A stretch of DNA of 64,000 bases from Gemmatimonadota bacterium (lineage in GTDB: Bacteria > Gemmatimonadota > Gemmatimonadetes > Gemmatimonadales > GWC2-71-9): assembly GCA_016720805.1 (NCBI GenBank), contig JADKJZ010000001.1, forward strand, positions 496,001-560,000, read 5' to 3'. Shown in pieces: positions 8,816 through 17,604 of the stretch (position 1 is its first letter; every line of letters begins with the position of its first letter). The position numbers were made by a program, and so were the translations under genes. The notes beneath the pieces were generated by a model. It ran no database searches. It was not told the origin of the DNA and saw only the letters and a program-made list of their open reading frames with translations.

Positions 8816-8885
8816 GCCCCTATCGGGGGAGGGAATCCGGCGTTATCGTCGGCGCTCACCGTCCTCCCCCCATCTGGAGCCCCAC

Positions 8886-9452
8886 ATGGTGACCATCACG
8901 ATCGCGTCCCTCTGGCTGCCGATCCTCCTCGCCTCGGTGGCTGTCTTCCTCGTCAGTACGCTGGTGCACACGGTCTTTCCGTGGCACAAGTCGGACTATC
9001 CGGGGGTGCCGGACGAAGCGAAGGTGCGGGCTGCCTTGGGTCCGATGGCGATCCCACCGGGCGACTACATGGTCCCCCGCTGCACCGACATGAAGGAGAT
9101 GGGCTCCCCCGAGTTCCTGGCCAAGATGAACGAGGGGCCCGTCGTCCTGATGACGGTCCGGCGGAATGGCCCGATTACCATGACCGGCACGTTCGTCCAG
9201 TGGTTCATCTTCCTGCTGGTCGTGAACACCATCCGTGCCTATGTGGCCTCCCGTGCCCTGACGACCGGGGCCCCCTACCTCGAGGTCTTCCGCTTCGTCG
9301 GGGTCACCGGCTTCGTGGCCTACGCCGCGGGCGTCTGGCCGATCACGATCTGGTACGGCCGAGGGGTTGGTTTGGCTGTGAAGGCCACCTTCGATGCCCT
9401 CCTGTACGCGACGGTGGCGGCGGGCGTCTTCGGCTGGCGTTGGCCGCACTGA
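8886..9452 (+). CDS. Conserved hypothetical membrane protein
   Basis: A 188-residue protein with no family I can name. Three to four hydrophobic segments are visible: residues ~6-28, ~108-122, ~138-158 and ~165-183. Between the first and second lies a soluble stretch of about 80 residues containing YPGVPDEAKVRAAL, the sort of short linear region seen in small inner-membrane proteins. It stands alone between the SDR gene and rex and is followed by a strong terminator. The ATG at 8886 follows a GGAGCCCC stretch; the frame extends upstream but that part is not protein-like. Confidence 0.7.
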   Translation: MVTITIASLWLPILLASVAVFLVSTLVHTVFPWHKSDYPGVPDEAKVRAALGPMAIPPGDYMVPRCTDMKEMGSPEFLAKMNEGPVVLMTVRRNGPITMTGTFVQWFIFLLVVNTIRAYVASRALTTGAPYLEVFRFVGVTGFVAYAAGVWPITIWYGRGVGLAVKATFDALLYATVAAGVFGWRWPH

Positions 9453-9478
9453 GGCCCGCTGGGACCCCCCACGGGAAT

Positions 9479-9512
9479 GGCCGGCCCCCATTGGGGCCGG
9501 CCGTTTTCGTTT
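9479..9512 (+). terminator. Rho-independent terminator
   Basis: A perfect 10-bp stem (GGCCGGCCCC at 9479-9488 with GGGGCCGGCC at 9493-9502) closes a 4-base loop and is followed by a T-rich stretch, GTTTTCGTTT. It ends the membrane-protein transcript and isolates rex. Confidence 0.85.
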
Positions 9513-9534
9513 CGGGGTTGCCCCACCCCCGGGC

Positions 9535-9552
9535 TCGTGAAACATTTCACAA
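9535..9552 (+). promoter_or_regulatory. Rex operator
   Basis: TCGTGAAACATTTCACAA matches the known Rex-box pattern TTGTGAAWWWWTTCACAA at all but the second base and one base of the centre. It ends directly against the rex ATG at 9553. The position suggests that Rex represses its own gene when NADH is high, by blocking the promoter or start region. Confidence 0.85.
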
Positions 9553-10200
9553 ATGCTTCAGCGCAAGATCGCCGACTCCACCGTTCGCCGCCTCGCGATC
9601 TACCTGCGCTTCCTCGAGGAGTTCGCGGAACAGGGCGCGGACACCCTCTCCTCCGAGGCCCTGGCGCACCGCGCCGGCACCACCTCCGCACAAGTTCGCA
9701 AGGATCTCTCGTTTTTCGGTTCCTTCGGGAAGCGGGGCTTGGGCTATGATGTTCAGGCGCTCGCCGGCGAACTCCGCGAGATCCTCGGCCTCACCCGCCG
9801 CTACCGCGTCATGATGATCGGGGCCGGTCGGCTCGCCAGCGCGCTGGTCCAGTACTCCGGCTTCGGGGCCCGCGGCTTCGACATCGTCGCCGTCCTGGAG
9901 AAGGACCCTGCCAAGATCGGGCAGACATGGGGTGATATTCCGGTGCAGGACGTGGCCCACCTCGAACAGGTGGTCCGTGAGCAGCAGGTCGACCTCGCCG
10001 TCCTCGTCACCCCAGCCGACCCGGCGCAGGGATTGGTCGATCGGCTGGTTGCTGCCGGTGTGACGGCGATCCTGAACTTTGCCCCGGTGCAATTGCATGT
10101 CCCCGAAGGAGTCGAAGTGAAGAACGTGAACCTCGCCGTCGAACTCGAGACGCTCTCTTACGCCATCGCGCATCGCGCGGTGGATGCGCGGCGCGCGTGA
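9553..10200 (+). CDS. rex: Redox-sensing transcriptional repressor Rex
   Basis: A 215-residue repressor that senses the NADH/NAD+ ratio and controls fermentative and respiratory genes. The N-terminal winged helix (about 1-80) includes TTSAQVRKDLSFFGSFGKRG, the recognition helix signature. The Rossmann domain follows with MMIGAGRLASAL. The C-terminal domain-swap helix is ELETLSYAI. A near-consensus Rex box abuts the ATG. The last bases overlap the GTG start of the DnaQ-like gene. Confidence 0.95.
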   Translation: MLQRKIADSTVRRLAIYLRFLEEFAEQGADTLSSEALAHRAGTTSAQVRKDLSFFGSFGKRGLGYDVQALAGELREILGLTRRYRVMMIGAGRLASALVQYSGFGARGFDIVAVLEKDPAKIGQTWGDIPVQDVAHLEQVVREQQVDLAVLVTPADPAQGLVDRLVAAGVTAILNFAPVQLHVPEGVEVKNVNLAVELETLSYAIAHRAVDARRA

Positions 10201-11015
10201 GCGGCCTCTCGGCCGTGCCGTCGGGGACACTGGTCGATCGCGCACTGCTGCTGCTCGCCGACGGCCCGGTCGACGCCGAACAGCTGGCGGTGCAGGTGCT
10301 CGGGCTCCCGAATGCGCCGCGCGCCGTCGCCGATCGGCTGGCCACCGCGCTCCTCGGCGCCGACCCGCGTGTACGTCAGCAGCCCGATGGCCGCTGGGCA
10401 CTGCTCGCGGCGGCGCAGGGCTCGCCGCTGCTCGACGAGTGCGCCTTTGCCGTCGTCGACGTCGAGACCACCGGGATGCAGCCGGTCGGCGATGACCGCA
10501 TCACCGAAATCGCGGTCGTGGTGGTGCAGGGCGCCCGCCGTGAGGTGGTGTTCGATTCGCTGGTGAATCCGGGGCGCTCGATTCCGGGCCGCATCCAGGA
10601 ACTCACCGGCATCACCGACGCGATGGTGCAGGGCGCGCCCACATTCCGCGAGATCGCCGACCAGGTGGTCGATGCACTTGCCGGCCGCGTCTTCGTGGCG
10701 CACAACGCCCGCTTCGACTGGGGCTTCGTCGGCGCCGAGGTCAAGCGCGCGCGCGACCTCGCCCTCGACGGCCCGCGCCTCTGCACCGTGCGCCTCGCGC
10801 GGCGGCTCTACCGCCATGAGCCTTCCTACTCGCTCGGCTCGCTCGCCGCGCGCTTCGGGATGGAATTCACCGCGCGCCACCGCGCCGCCGGCGACGCCGT
10901 CGTCACCGGGATGCTGCTCGAGAAGCTGCTGGGTGCCGCCGCCGAGAAGGGCGTCCGCACGCTGCACGACCTCGAGACGATGCATCGCACGCCGGTGGCC
11001 GAGTTGCCGCAGTGA
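10197..11015 (+). CDS. DnaQ-family 3'-5' exonuclease
   Basis: A 272-residue DEDDh exonuclease related to the DNA polymerase III epsilon subunit and to PolC-type proofreading domains. Exo I is DVETTG (residues 88-93), Exo II is HNARFDWGF (about 165-173), and Exo III is HRAAGDAV. The N-terminal ~80 residues resemble a winged-helix segment and are not part of the exonuclease core. It could be proofreading, a repair exonuclease or an RNase-T-like enzyme. No polymerase gene is adjacent. The GTG start overlaps the rex stop. Confidence 0.85.
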   Translation: MSGLSAVPSGTLVDRALLLLADGPVDAEQLAVQVLGLPNAPRAVADRLATALLGADPRVRQQPDGRWALLAAAQGSPLLDECAFAVVDVETTGMQPVGDDRITEIAVVVVQGARREVVFDSLVNPGRSIPGRIQELTGITDAMVQGAPTFREIADQVVDALAGRVFVAHNARFDWGFVGAEVKRARDLALDGPRLCTVRLARRLYRHEPSYSLGSLAARFGMEFTARHRAAGDAVVTGMLLEKLLGAAAEKGVRTLHDLETMHRTPVAELPQ

Positions 11016-11920
11016 GCCGCGTCACCACCATGCAAGTCGGCAAGCTCCGGGTGCACGCGCTCGAGGCCGGCATTCAGCATCTCGATGGCGGCGCGATGTT
11101 CGGCGTGGTGCCGAAGCCGCTCTGGGAGAAGCGCATCGCGCCCGATGGCCGCAACCGGATTCGCCTGGCGATGCGCACGCTGCTGATCGAGCACGACGAC
11201 GGCCTCGTCCTGGTCGACAGCGGGCTCGGCAACAAGGAGACGCAGAAGTTCCTCGACATCTACGGCATCGAGAACGCGGGGGCCGACGGTCGTACCGCGC
11301 TCGAGGATGCGATCGCGGAACTTGGGCACAAGCCGGAGGACGTGAAGGTCGTCGTCTCGACGCACCTGCACTTCGACCATGCCGGCGGCAACACCTTCAT
11401 CGCGCCGGATGACGCCGAGCGGCGGGTGCAGCCGACCTTCCCGAACGCGCGCTATGTGGCGCATCGGCGCGAGTACGCCTATGCCGCGCACGCCAACGAG
11501 CGGACCACGGCGAGCTACTTCCCGCACAACTATGCGCCGCTGATCGAGTCGGGGCAGATGCAGATGATCGACGGCCCCGCGGGCACGATCGTCCCGGGCG
11601 TGCGGGTGATGGTCACCCCTGGGCACACCCCGTGGCACATGGCGGTGCTGCTCGAGAGTGCGGGGGAGGGGCTCCTCTTTCCGGCCGACACGGTGCCGAC
11701 GGCGCACCACCTGCCGCTGCCGTGGATCATGGGGTACGACGTCGAGCCGCTCCGGACCCTCGAGAGCAAGCGGGCGCTCTACTATCGGGGCATGGCCGAG
11801 GGGTGGCGGGTGATCTTCGAGCACGACGCCGACACGGTGGGTGGGCGGATGGTGTCGGGCGAGAAGGGGACGGAGCTGGCGGAGCGGATGGGGGCGCCGG
11901 CGGTGAGGGGTGAGGGGTGA
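11012..11920 (+). CDS. MBL-fold metallo-hydrolase
   Basis: A 302-residue metallo-beta-lactamase-fold protein. The metal motif HLHFDH is at residues 118-123. Later ligands are VTPGHTPWH and the aspartate in LLFPADTVPT. This pattern is shared by lactonases, glyoxalase-II-like and other hydrolases; the substrate cannot be told. The GTG start overlaps the exonuclease stop. The C-terminal VRGEG and the stop codon lie in a GTGAGGG tandem repeat (11903-11923), so the end of the protein is repeat-derived. Confidence 0.83.
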   Translation: MSRVTTMQVGKLRVHALEAGIQHLDGGAMFGVVPKPLWEKRIAPDGRNRIRLAMRTLLIEHDDGLVLVDSGLGNKETQKFLDIYGIENAGADGRTALEDAIAELGHKPEDVKVVVSTHLHFDHAGGNTFIAPDDAERRVQPTFPNARYVAHRREYAYAAHANERTTASYFPHNYAPLIESGQMQMIDGPAGTIVPGVRVMVTPGHTPWHMAVLLESAGEGLLFPADTVPTAHHLPLPWIMGYDVEPLRTLESKRALYYRGMAEGWRVIFEHDADTVGGRMVSGEKGTELAERMGAPAVRGEG

Positions 11921-11989
11921 GGGGGAGGTGAAGGTGACCAGTCACCTGTGACCTGTGAACGGTGAACGGTGAACGGTGAACGGTGAACG
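11903..11989 (+). repeat. Heptamer tandem-repeat locus
   Basis: Three copies of GTGAGGG (11903-11923) run into AGGTGAC-CA-GTCACCT (11932-11947), a short palindrome. GTGACCT follows, then five exact copies of GTGAACG (11955-11989). The first array supplies the MBL gene's stop codon. There is no mirror-image array on the right, unlike the two other heptamer loci in the window. Confidence 0.8.
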
Positions 11990-12037
11990 GTATATTCAGG
12001 GTCCCTGAGTTTCCCTGATCGACCTGCGGGTGCTGCG

Positions 12038-12384
<347 letters not shown>

Positions 12385-12456
12385 GCCGCGCCTGGTCTCC
12401 GTCGCCCTGCCGGGGAGGGGTATCGGCCCCATGTTCCACCACGGAACGGCACCCCC

Positions 12457-12485
12457 TTGACCGTGGAGGGCCGGTCCACTAGGTT
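12457..12485 (+). promoter_or_regulatory. Candidate promoter of infC-rpmI-rplT
   Basis: TTGACC (12457-12462), a 17-base spacer and TAGGTT (12480-12485). The spacing is ideal for a housekeeping sigma factor, and it is the best such match ahead of the leader. Similar TTGACC/TAGCTT pairs precede rplM. Confidence 0.55.
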
Positions 12486-12597
12486 CCCCCCATCGCAAGA
12501 GGACGGGAGATCCGTCCCACCCCGAGCCGAAGGACATGGCGACGCGGTCTGAGGAGACATAAGCATCCGGTCCTACGGGGCCGCGGTGCAACTCTTC

Positions 12598-12630
12598 GGA
12601 CACCCCGCCTCGGTGGGGTGTCCGTTTTTT
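12598..12630 (+). terminator. Leader attenuator upstream of infC
   Basis: A 9-bp stem (GGACACCCC 12598-12606 with GGGGTGTCC 12615-12623), an 8-base loop and six T (12625-12630). It lies between the promoter and the infC ribosome-binding site, so it should control the operon by early termination. L20- or IF3-dependent leader regulation is known for infC-rpmI-rplT in other bacteria. A second small hairpin (GGACGG/CCGTCC, 12501-12517) lies further upstream. Confidence 0.8.
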
Positions 12631-12652
12631 GTCCTGTGGGGAGGAACTGCCA

Positions 12653-13174
12653 CTGTCCAGCTTCGATCGTGAACGTCGCGTGCGGGTCAACCGGCAAATT
12701 CGGATTTCGCCGGTGCGGGTGGTGACGGGTGAGGGCGAACAGCTCGGAGTGCTGCCGATCGAGGAAGCGCTCGCGGCCGCCGCAGAGCGGGGCCTCGACC
12801 TGGTCGAGGTTGCCCCGATGGCTCGCCCCCCCGTCGTCAAGATCATGGACTACGGCAAGTTCAAGTTTGAAGAGGCCAAGGCGGCGCGTGCAGCCAAGAA
12901 GAAGCAGCACGTGATCCACCTGAAGGAAGTGAAGTACCGGCCGGGCATTGACGACCACGATTTCGATTTCAAGACCCGGCACGCCCGCGAGTTCCTCGGC
13001 GAGGGCAACAAGGTCAAGGTCACCATGATGTTCCGTGGGCGGCAGATCGCCCACACCGAGCTCGGCAAGGCGGTCCTCGACCGCGTCGCCGCCGCCCTGG
13101 TCGACATCGGCAAGGTTGAGCAGGAAGCGAAGCTCGACGGCCGCAACATGATCATGGTCCTCGCGCCGAAGTAA
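12653..13174 (+). CDS. infC: Translation initiation factor IF-3
   Basis: IF-3 keeps ribosomal subunits apart and proofreads start codons. The protein shows RVNRQIRISPVRVV at the N-terminus, KIMDYGKFKFE in the linker region and MMFRGRQIAH in the C-terminal domain, which is the full two-domain form (~173 residues). The start is unusual. GGAGG (12640-12644) lies 8 bases before CTG 12653. The other options are a TTG inside the terminator T-run (12629) and a GTG at 12680 with no ribosome-binding site. A CTG fits the family: infC often uses a rare codon that IF-3 itself discriminates against, giving autoregulation. Confidence 0.9.
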   Translation: MSSFDRERRVRVNRQIRISPVRVVTGEGEQLGVLPIEEALAAAAERGLDLVEVAPMARPPVVKIMDYGKFKFEEAKAARAAKKKQHVIHLKEVKYRPGIDDHDFDFKTRHAREFLGEGNKVKVTMMFRGRQIAHTELGKAVLDRVAAALVDIGKVEQEAKLDGRNMIMVLAPK

Positions 13175-13212
13175 GGCGCCGGACCCTGCTGGAATCACTG
13201 GAGAGTTACGAC

Positions 13213-13407
13213 ATGCCGAAGCAGAAGACCAAGCGCGCCGCGATGAAGCGCTTCACGATCACGGGCACGGGGAAGATCAAGCGCTCCCGCGCCAACAAGC
13301 GCCACATCCTGACCAAGAAGACCCAGAAGCGGAAGAACCAGCTCGGCAAGGCGGCGCTGGTGTCCTCGGCGGACTACCCGCGCACCATCAAGCTGCTTCA
13401 GGCCTGA
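13213..13407 (+). CDS. rpmI: Ribosomal protein bL35
   Basis: A 64-residue, highly basic large-subunit protein beginning PKQKTKRAAMKRF and containing HILTKKTQKRKNQL, the bL35 signature. A GGAGAG ribosome-binding site precedes the ATG. It sits between infC and rplT, the classical operon order. Confidence 0.97.
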   Translation: MPKQKTKRAAMKRFTITGTGKIKRSRANKRHILTKKTQKRKNQLGKAALVSSADYPRTIKLLQA

Positions 13408-13418
13408 GGAGATAGCCC

Positions 13419-13778
13419 ATGTCACGCGTCAAGAATGGTGTTGCCCACCACGCTCGCAAGAAGAAGATCATGGAAGCCGCCAAGGGTGGCTTCGGATCGC
13501 GCAGCAAGCTGTACAAGGCCGCGAAGGAAAACGTCGAGCGCGGCCTGGCGTACGCCTACCGCGACCGCCGCAAGAAGAAGGGCGACTTCCGCCGCCTCTG
13601 GATCGTCCGCATCGGCGCCGCCGCGCGCATGCACGACATCTCGTACTCGCGGTTGATGGCGGGCCTCAAGGCCGCCGGCGTCGAGGTGAACCGCAAGGTC
13701 CTCGCCGACCTCGCCGTGAACGATGCCGACGCGTTTGCGAAGCTGGCCGAAATGGCGAAGGCGCACCAGGCGGCCTGA
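13419..13778 (+). CDS. rplT: Ribosomal protein bL20
   Basis: A 119-residue large-subunit assembly protein. The long basic N-terminal helix (SRVKNGVAHHARKKKI, then YAYRDRRKKKGDFRRLWI) is typical, followed by the globular domain with SRLMAGLKAAGVEVNRKVL. It starts 12 bases after rpmI. In several bacteria bL20 represses this operon by binding the leader RNA, so the attenuator at 12598-12630 is a candidate target. Confidence 0.97.
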   Translation: MSRVKNGVAHHARKKKIMEAAKGGFGSRSKLYKAAKENVERGLAYAYRDRRKKKGDFRRLWIVRIGAAARMHDISYSRLMAGLKAAGVEVNRKVLADLAVNDADAFAKLAEMAKAHQAA

Positions 13779-13802
13779 GCCGCCCTGCATCGCACTTCGC
13801 CC

Positions 13803-13836
13803 GCGGGGCCGGCCGTCGCTGCACGGGCGGCCCCGC
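13803..13836 (+). terminator. Hairpin after rplT, possible weak terminator
   Basis: A 9-bp stem, GCGGGGCCG (13803-13811) with CGGCCCCGC (13828-13836), around a 16-base loop. Only a short T-containing tail follows (TGTCGCTTTCC), so it may pause or partly terminate before pheS. Confidence 0.45.
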
Positions 13837-13872
13837 TGTCGCTTTCCGCCGCCATCGTCGTCCGGAGTCGTC

Positions 13873-14940
13873 GTGTCCGAGTCGCCTGATCATCCGTCGC
13901 TCGCGCCCCTTCGGGCGCGGCTTGCCGCCATCCCCACGCTCGCCGCCGACGCCCTCGAGGCCGAAGCGACCGCCCTGCTCGGCCGCAAGGCGGGCGAGGT
14001 CACCGCGCTCCTGAAGGGGCTCGCCGCGCTTCCCCTCGAAGAGAAGCGTGCGGTGGGTGGCGCCCTCAATCGCCTCAAGGTGGAGCTCGAAGCCGCCGTC
14101 GACGCGCGCCGTGCCGAGCTCGCCGCTGCCACCGCGTCGCTCGCCACGCGCGATGTCGACCTGACCATGCCCGGCCGCGCGCAGTGGCCGGGCACGCTGC
14201 ATCCGGTGACCGTCGTGGTCGACGAGATCGTCGAGATCTTCCGCGGACTGGGCTTCTCCGTGGCACTCGGCCCCGAGGCCGAGGACGAGCAGCACAACTT
14301 CGGGATGCTGAACTTCCCGCCCGATCACCCGGCGATGGACATGCACGACACGCTCTACCTCGATCCCGAGGGCGCGCCGCGCCCGGTGGGCGAGCGGATG
14401 CTGTTGCGCACCCACACCTCGCCGGTGCAGATCCGCGTGATGCAGGATGGCCCGCCGCCCTATCGTGTGGTGATCCCCGGCATCGTCTATCGCAACGACC
14501 CGTTCGATCCGTCGCACGCACCGGCCTTCTCGCAGATCGAAGGGCTCGCCGTCGACGAGGGGATCACGTTCGTCGACCTCAAGGCGACGCTGACGCACTT
14601 CGCGCAGCGCTTCCTCGGGCCCGACACGCGCGTCCGCTTCCGGCCGTCGTTCTTCCCGTTCACGGAACCGTCGGCCGAGATGGATGTCGGTTGCAGGCTT
14701 TGCGACGGCGCCGGCTGCGCCGCGTGCAAGGGGACCGGCTGGATGGAGATCCTCGGCTGCGGCATGGTGCACGAGAACGTGCTGCGCGGCGTCGGCCTCG
14801 ACCCCGAGCGCTGGACCGGCTTCGCCTTCGGGATGGGACCGCAGCGCATTGCCATGCAGCGCTACGGCCTCCCCGACATCCGCCTGCTCTACGGCGGAGA
14901 CATGCGCGTCCTCTCGCAGTTCGGGGGGATCGGCCGATGA
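13873..14940 (+). CDS. pheS: Phenylalanyl-tRNA synthetase alpha subunit
   Basis: The catalytic subunit of the alpha2-beta2 synthetase that charges tRNA-Phe. It is 355 residues from GTG 13873. The N-terminal coiled coil (tRNA binding) is followed by the class II core with LLRTHTSPVQIR (motif 2 region), FSQIEGLAVDE and the C-terminal GFAFGMGPQRIAM (motif 3). A cysteine-rich insert, CRLCDGAGCAACKGTGW, occurs in many PheS proteins. The frame is open upstream into rplT, but the residues there are not PheS-like. Its TGA overlaps the pheT ATG. Confidence 0.95.
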   Translation: MSESPDHPSLAPLRARLAAIPTLAADALEAEATALLGRKAGEVTALLKGLAALPLEEKRAVGGALNRLKVELEAAVDARRAELAAATASLATRDVDLTMPGRAQWPGTLHPVTVVVDEIVEIFRGLGFSVALGPEAEDEQHNFGMLNFPPDHPAMDMHDTLYLDPEGAPRPVGERMLLRTHTSPVQIRVMQDGPPPYRVVIPGIVYRNDPFDPSHAPAFSQIEGLAVDEGITFVDLKATLTHFAQRFLGPDTRVRFRPSFFPFTEPSAEMDVGCRLCDGAGCAACKGTGWMEILGCGMVHENVLRGVGLDPERWTGFAFGMGPQRIAMQRYGLPDIRLLYGGDMRVLSQFGGIGR

Positions 14941-17315
14941 AGATCTCGCGCCGCTGGCTGGAGGCGTTCCTCCGCCAGCCCCTCGATGCCAAGGACGTCG
15001 CGGCCCGCCTCGGGATGCTCGGTGCACCCGTCGACGCGATCGAGCCGATCGGTGCCGACCTGACGCCGTTCGTCGTGGCACTCGTCACCGACGTGCGCCC
15101 GCACCCGAACGCCGACAAGCTCCGCGTCACGACGGTCGATGATGGCAGCGGGACGATCTTCCAGGTCGTCTGCGGTGCACCGAACGTGACGGCCGGGAAG
15201 AAGTACCCGTTCGCGCGTCTCGGCACCGTGATGCCTGGTGGCATGCTGATCGAGAAGCGGAAGCTGCGCGGCGAGGCCTCCGAGGGGATGCTCTGCTCGG
15301 CGCGCGAACTCGGCCTCGGCCAGGATCACGACGGCCTGATGACGCTCGACACCGACGCGGCCCCGGGGACGCGCCTGCTCGAGATCCTGCACGACAGCGG
15401 TGATGATCGCCTCGACGTCGATGTGACGCCGAACCGCCCCGACCTCCTCGGCCACAAAGGCGTTGCGCGCGAGCTCGCGGCGTCGTACGGCGTGCCCTAT
15501 CGGTTGCCCGAGGTCCCTGGCGAAGTGGAGCTCGATCTTCCCGTGCCGGGCCGCTATACGGACCAGGTGCAGGTGGGCGGCGTGAAGCTCGCGATTGCGG
15601 ACCACGGCTGCGGCCGCTTCTTCGCCGCGGTGATTCGTGGCGTGAAGGTCGGGCCATCGCCGGCGTGGCTGCAGCAGCGGCTCGAAGGCGCTGGCGTCCG
15701 TTCCATCAACAACGTCGTCGACGTCACCAACTACGTCATGCTCGAGCTCAACCAGCCGATGCACGCCTACGATGCCGCCACGTTGCGCGGCCCCGCGCTG
15801 ATCGTGCGCGGTGCGCGTGAGGGCGAGTCGCTGGTCACCCTCGATGGCGTCACCCGCACGGTGGCCGCCGGCTCGCTGATGATCGCCGATGCGGAGCGGG
15901 CGATCGGCATCGCCGGCGTGATGGGTGGCCAGGACACCGAAGTCACCGATGCCACCACCGACATCTTCCTCGAGTGCGCCTGGTTCGAGCCGTCACGCGT
16001 GCGCGCGGCGCGGCGTGCGGCCAACCTCTCGACCGATGCCTCGCAGCGCTTCGAGCGCGGCACGGATCGTTGGGGCGCCGTCGACGCCTTCCGCCGCGCC
16101 ATCCGGTTGTTGGTGACGGTCGCGGGCGGCACGCTCGACGGTCCCACCGTCGACGTCTTCCCGGTGCCGTCGCATCCGCCGCGGATCTTCCTCCGTCCGG
16201 CGCGCGTGGCGCAGGTCCTCGGTGTCGAGCTCGCATGGAGCACGATCGAGAAGCAGCTGGTGAAGATGGGTGCGACCGTCGTGGCGAAGCCGGAGGACGG
16301 CCGCATGGCGGTCGACGTCCCTGGCTGGCGTCCCGACGTGACCACCGAGATCGACCTGATCGAGGAAGTGGCACGCCTCTATGGCTACGACCAATTGCCG
16401 ACCGACCTGCGCGGCTTCCGCCCCGGCACCCGCCAGGACGATGCGGCGTGGGGCATGGCGGCGCGGATCCGCCGGGGGCTCGCCGCGAGCGGCTTCTCCG
16501 AGGTCATGACCCTGCCGATGGTGGCCAGTGGCGGGCCAGACGCGGTACGGCTCCTGAACCCGCTCTCGGCGGAGCAGGGGATGCTGCGCGATGCCCTCCT
16601 CCCGGCGCTGGTCCAGCAGGTCGAGGCCAACTGGGCCCTCCAGACCGGCGATGTCCGCCTCTTCGAGGTGGGGACCGTCTTTGCGAAGGCGGCGGCGGGC
16701 GACCGGCCGGCCGAGGCGATGCATGCGGCGTTCGTGCTGACCGGAGCGCGACATCCGATGCACTGGACCGACGGGGGAAAGGCGCCCCAGTGGGACCGGT
16801 GGGATGCCCGAGCCCGTTTCGAGCAATTGGTGGCTCTGGCGCATCCGGCGGCTGGGGTCCAAGTTGATGAGGGGCGGTGGGTTGCCCGGGCGCCGGACGG
16901 TACCGTGGTCGGCCACTGCGGACCGCTCGTTGCCGATGCGCCGCCATGGGCCGCGCCGCTCTTCGGGGGGGAGGTCACGGTGGCGCAGGCCGTGCCATCG
17001 GCCACCCCGTTCATCCCGGTCCCGGCCTTTCCGGCGGCCACCCGCGACTTGGCCCTGCTGGTCCCGGACGCCTGCGCCGTCGACGCGGTTACCACCCTCC
17101 TGTTGCAGCGGGGGCAGCGCCACGCGCTCACCTCGGTGGCGGTGGTGGACGAGTACCGAGGCAAGAATCTTCCGGACGGTCGGCGCAGCGTGGCGGTGCG
17201 GTTGGTCTTCCGCGCCGCGGATCGCACCCTGACTGATGCCGATGTGGAGCAGGCAATGGGTCGCCTGCGGACTTCCCTGGAGCGCGAGCTTGACGTCACC
17301 GTACGTACGTCCTGA
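14937..17315 (+). CDS. pheT: Phenylalanyl-tRNA synthetase beta subunit
   Basis: A 792-residue beta subunit, full length for the family. The N-terminal KISRRWLEAFL is followed by an EMAP/tRNA-binding domain (VRPHPNADKLRV, about residues 58-69). Then come the B3/4 editing region, with NVVDVTNYVMLELNQPMHAYD, the B5 domain and the class II-like core. The C-terminal FDX-ACB anticodon-binding domain shows FPAATRDLALLV. The ATG overlaps the pheS stop (ATGA), ensuring balanced translation. The 3' end overlaps the TTG-started coiled-coil gene by 26 bases. Confidence 0.96.
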   Translation: MKISRRWLEAFLRQPLDAKDVAARLGMLGAPVDAIEPIGADLTPFVVALVTDVRPHPNADKLRVTTVDDGSGTIFQVVCGAPNVTAGKKYPFARLGTVMPGGMLIEKRKLRGEASEGMLCSARELGLGQDHDGLMTLDTDAAPGTRLLEILHDSGDDRLDVDVTPNRPDLLGHKGVARELAASYGVPYRLPEVPGEVELDLPVPGRYTDQVQVGGVKLAIADHGCGRFFAAVIRGVKVGPSPAWLQQRLEGAGVRSINNVVDVTNYVMLELNQPMHAYDAATLRGPALIVRGAREGESLVTLDGVTRTVAAGSLMIADAERAIGIAGVMGGQDTEVTDATTDIFLECAWFEPSRVRAARRAANLSTDASQRFERGTDRWGAVDAFRRAIRLLVTVAGGTLDGPTVDVFPVPSHPPRIFLRPARVAQVLGVELAWSTIEKQLVKMGATVVAKPEDGRMAVDVPGWRPDVTTEIDLIEEVARLYGYDQLPTDLRGFRPGTRQDDAAWGMAARIRRGLAASGFSEVMTLPMVASGGPDAVRLLNPLSAEQGMLRDALLPALVQQVEANWALQTGDVRLFEVGTVFAKAAAGDRPAEAMHAAFVLTGARHPMHWTDGGKAPQWDRWDARARFEQLVALAHPAAGVQVDEGRWVARAPDGTVVGHCGPLVADAPPWAAPLFGGEVTVAQAVPSATPFIPVPAFPAATRDLALLVPDACAVDAVTTLLLQRGQRHALTSVAVVDEYRGKNLPDGRRSVAVRLVFRAADRTLTDADVEQAMGRLRTSLERELDVTVRTS

Positions 17316-17604
17316 CCTGCCGGCACTGGCCGAACTCGATCGGGTGCTCCGGCACCTGACCGATGAGTTGGCCGGTTGGCGACGCCGCTGCCTCAAGGCG
17401 GAAGCGGAGCTGCAGGGGCTCAAGGCGCAGGACGGGATGGTGCCGGGCCAACAGGTGATCGGCATGCAGGCGCGCACTCTCGACCTGCAGCGCGAGAATC
17501 TCGACCTGCGCGCGCGGGTCGACCGCGCCCGCGACATGGTCGTGCGGCTGCAGCAGCGACTCGCCTTTCTCGAGCAGGAATTCGGGTCGGAGGCGCGCTC
17601 GTGA
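17290..17604 (+). CDS. Small coiled-coil protein upstream of zapA (ZapB-like role possible)
   Basis: A 104-residue, charged, largely helical protein. Residues ~14-50 and ~62-98 have heptad-like leucines (LDRVLRHLTDEL, LDLQRENLDLRARV). I see no catalytic motif. It starts at a TTG inside the pheT end and its stop overlaps the zapA GTG. A coiled-coil protein directly before ZapA suggests a divisome accessory function, such as ZapB. That is inference from position and structure only. Confidence 0.6.
   Translation: MTSPYVRPDLPALAELDRVLRHLTDELAGWRRRCLKAEAELQGLKAQDGMVPGQQVIGMQARTLDLQRENLDLRARVDRARDMVVRLQQRLAFLEQEFGSEARS

Noticed and set aside
11955..11989. CRISPR-like array
   Set aside because: The repeats are contiguous 7-mers without spacers. 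No cas gene is in the window.
12536..12562. Eight-codon leader peptide (MATRSEET) in the infC leader
   Set aside because: The ribosome-binding site is too close to the ATG and there is no codon bias hinting at attenuation by translation.
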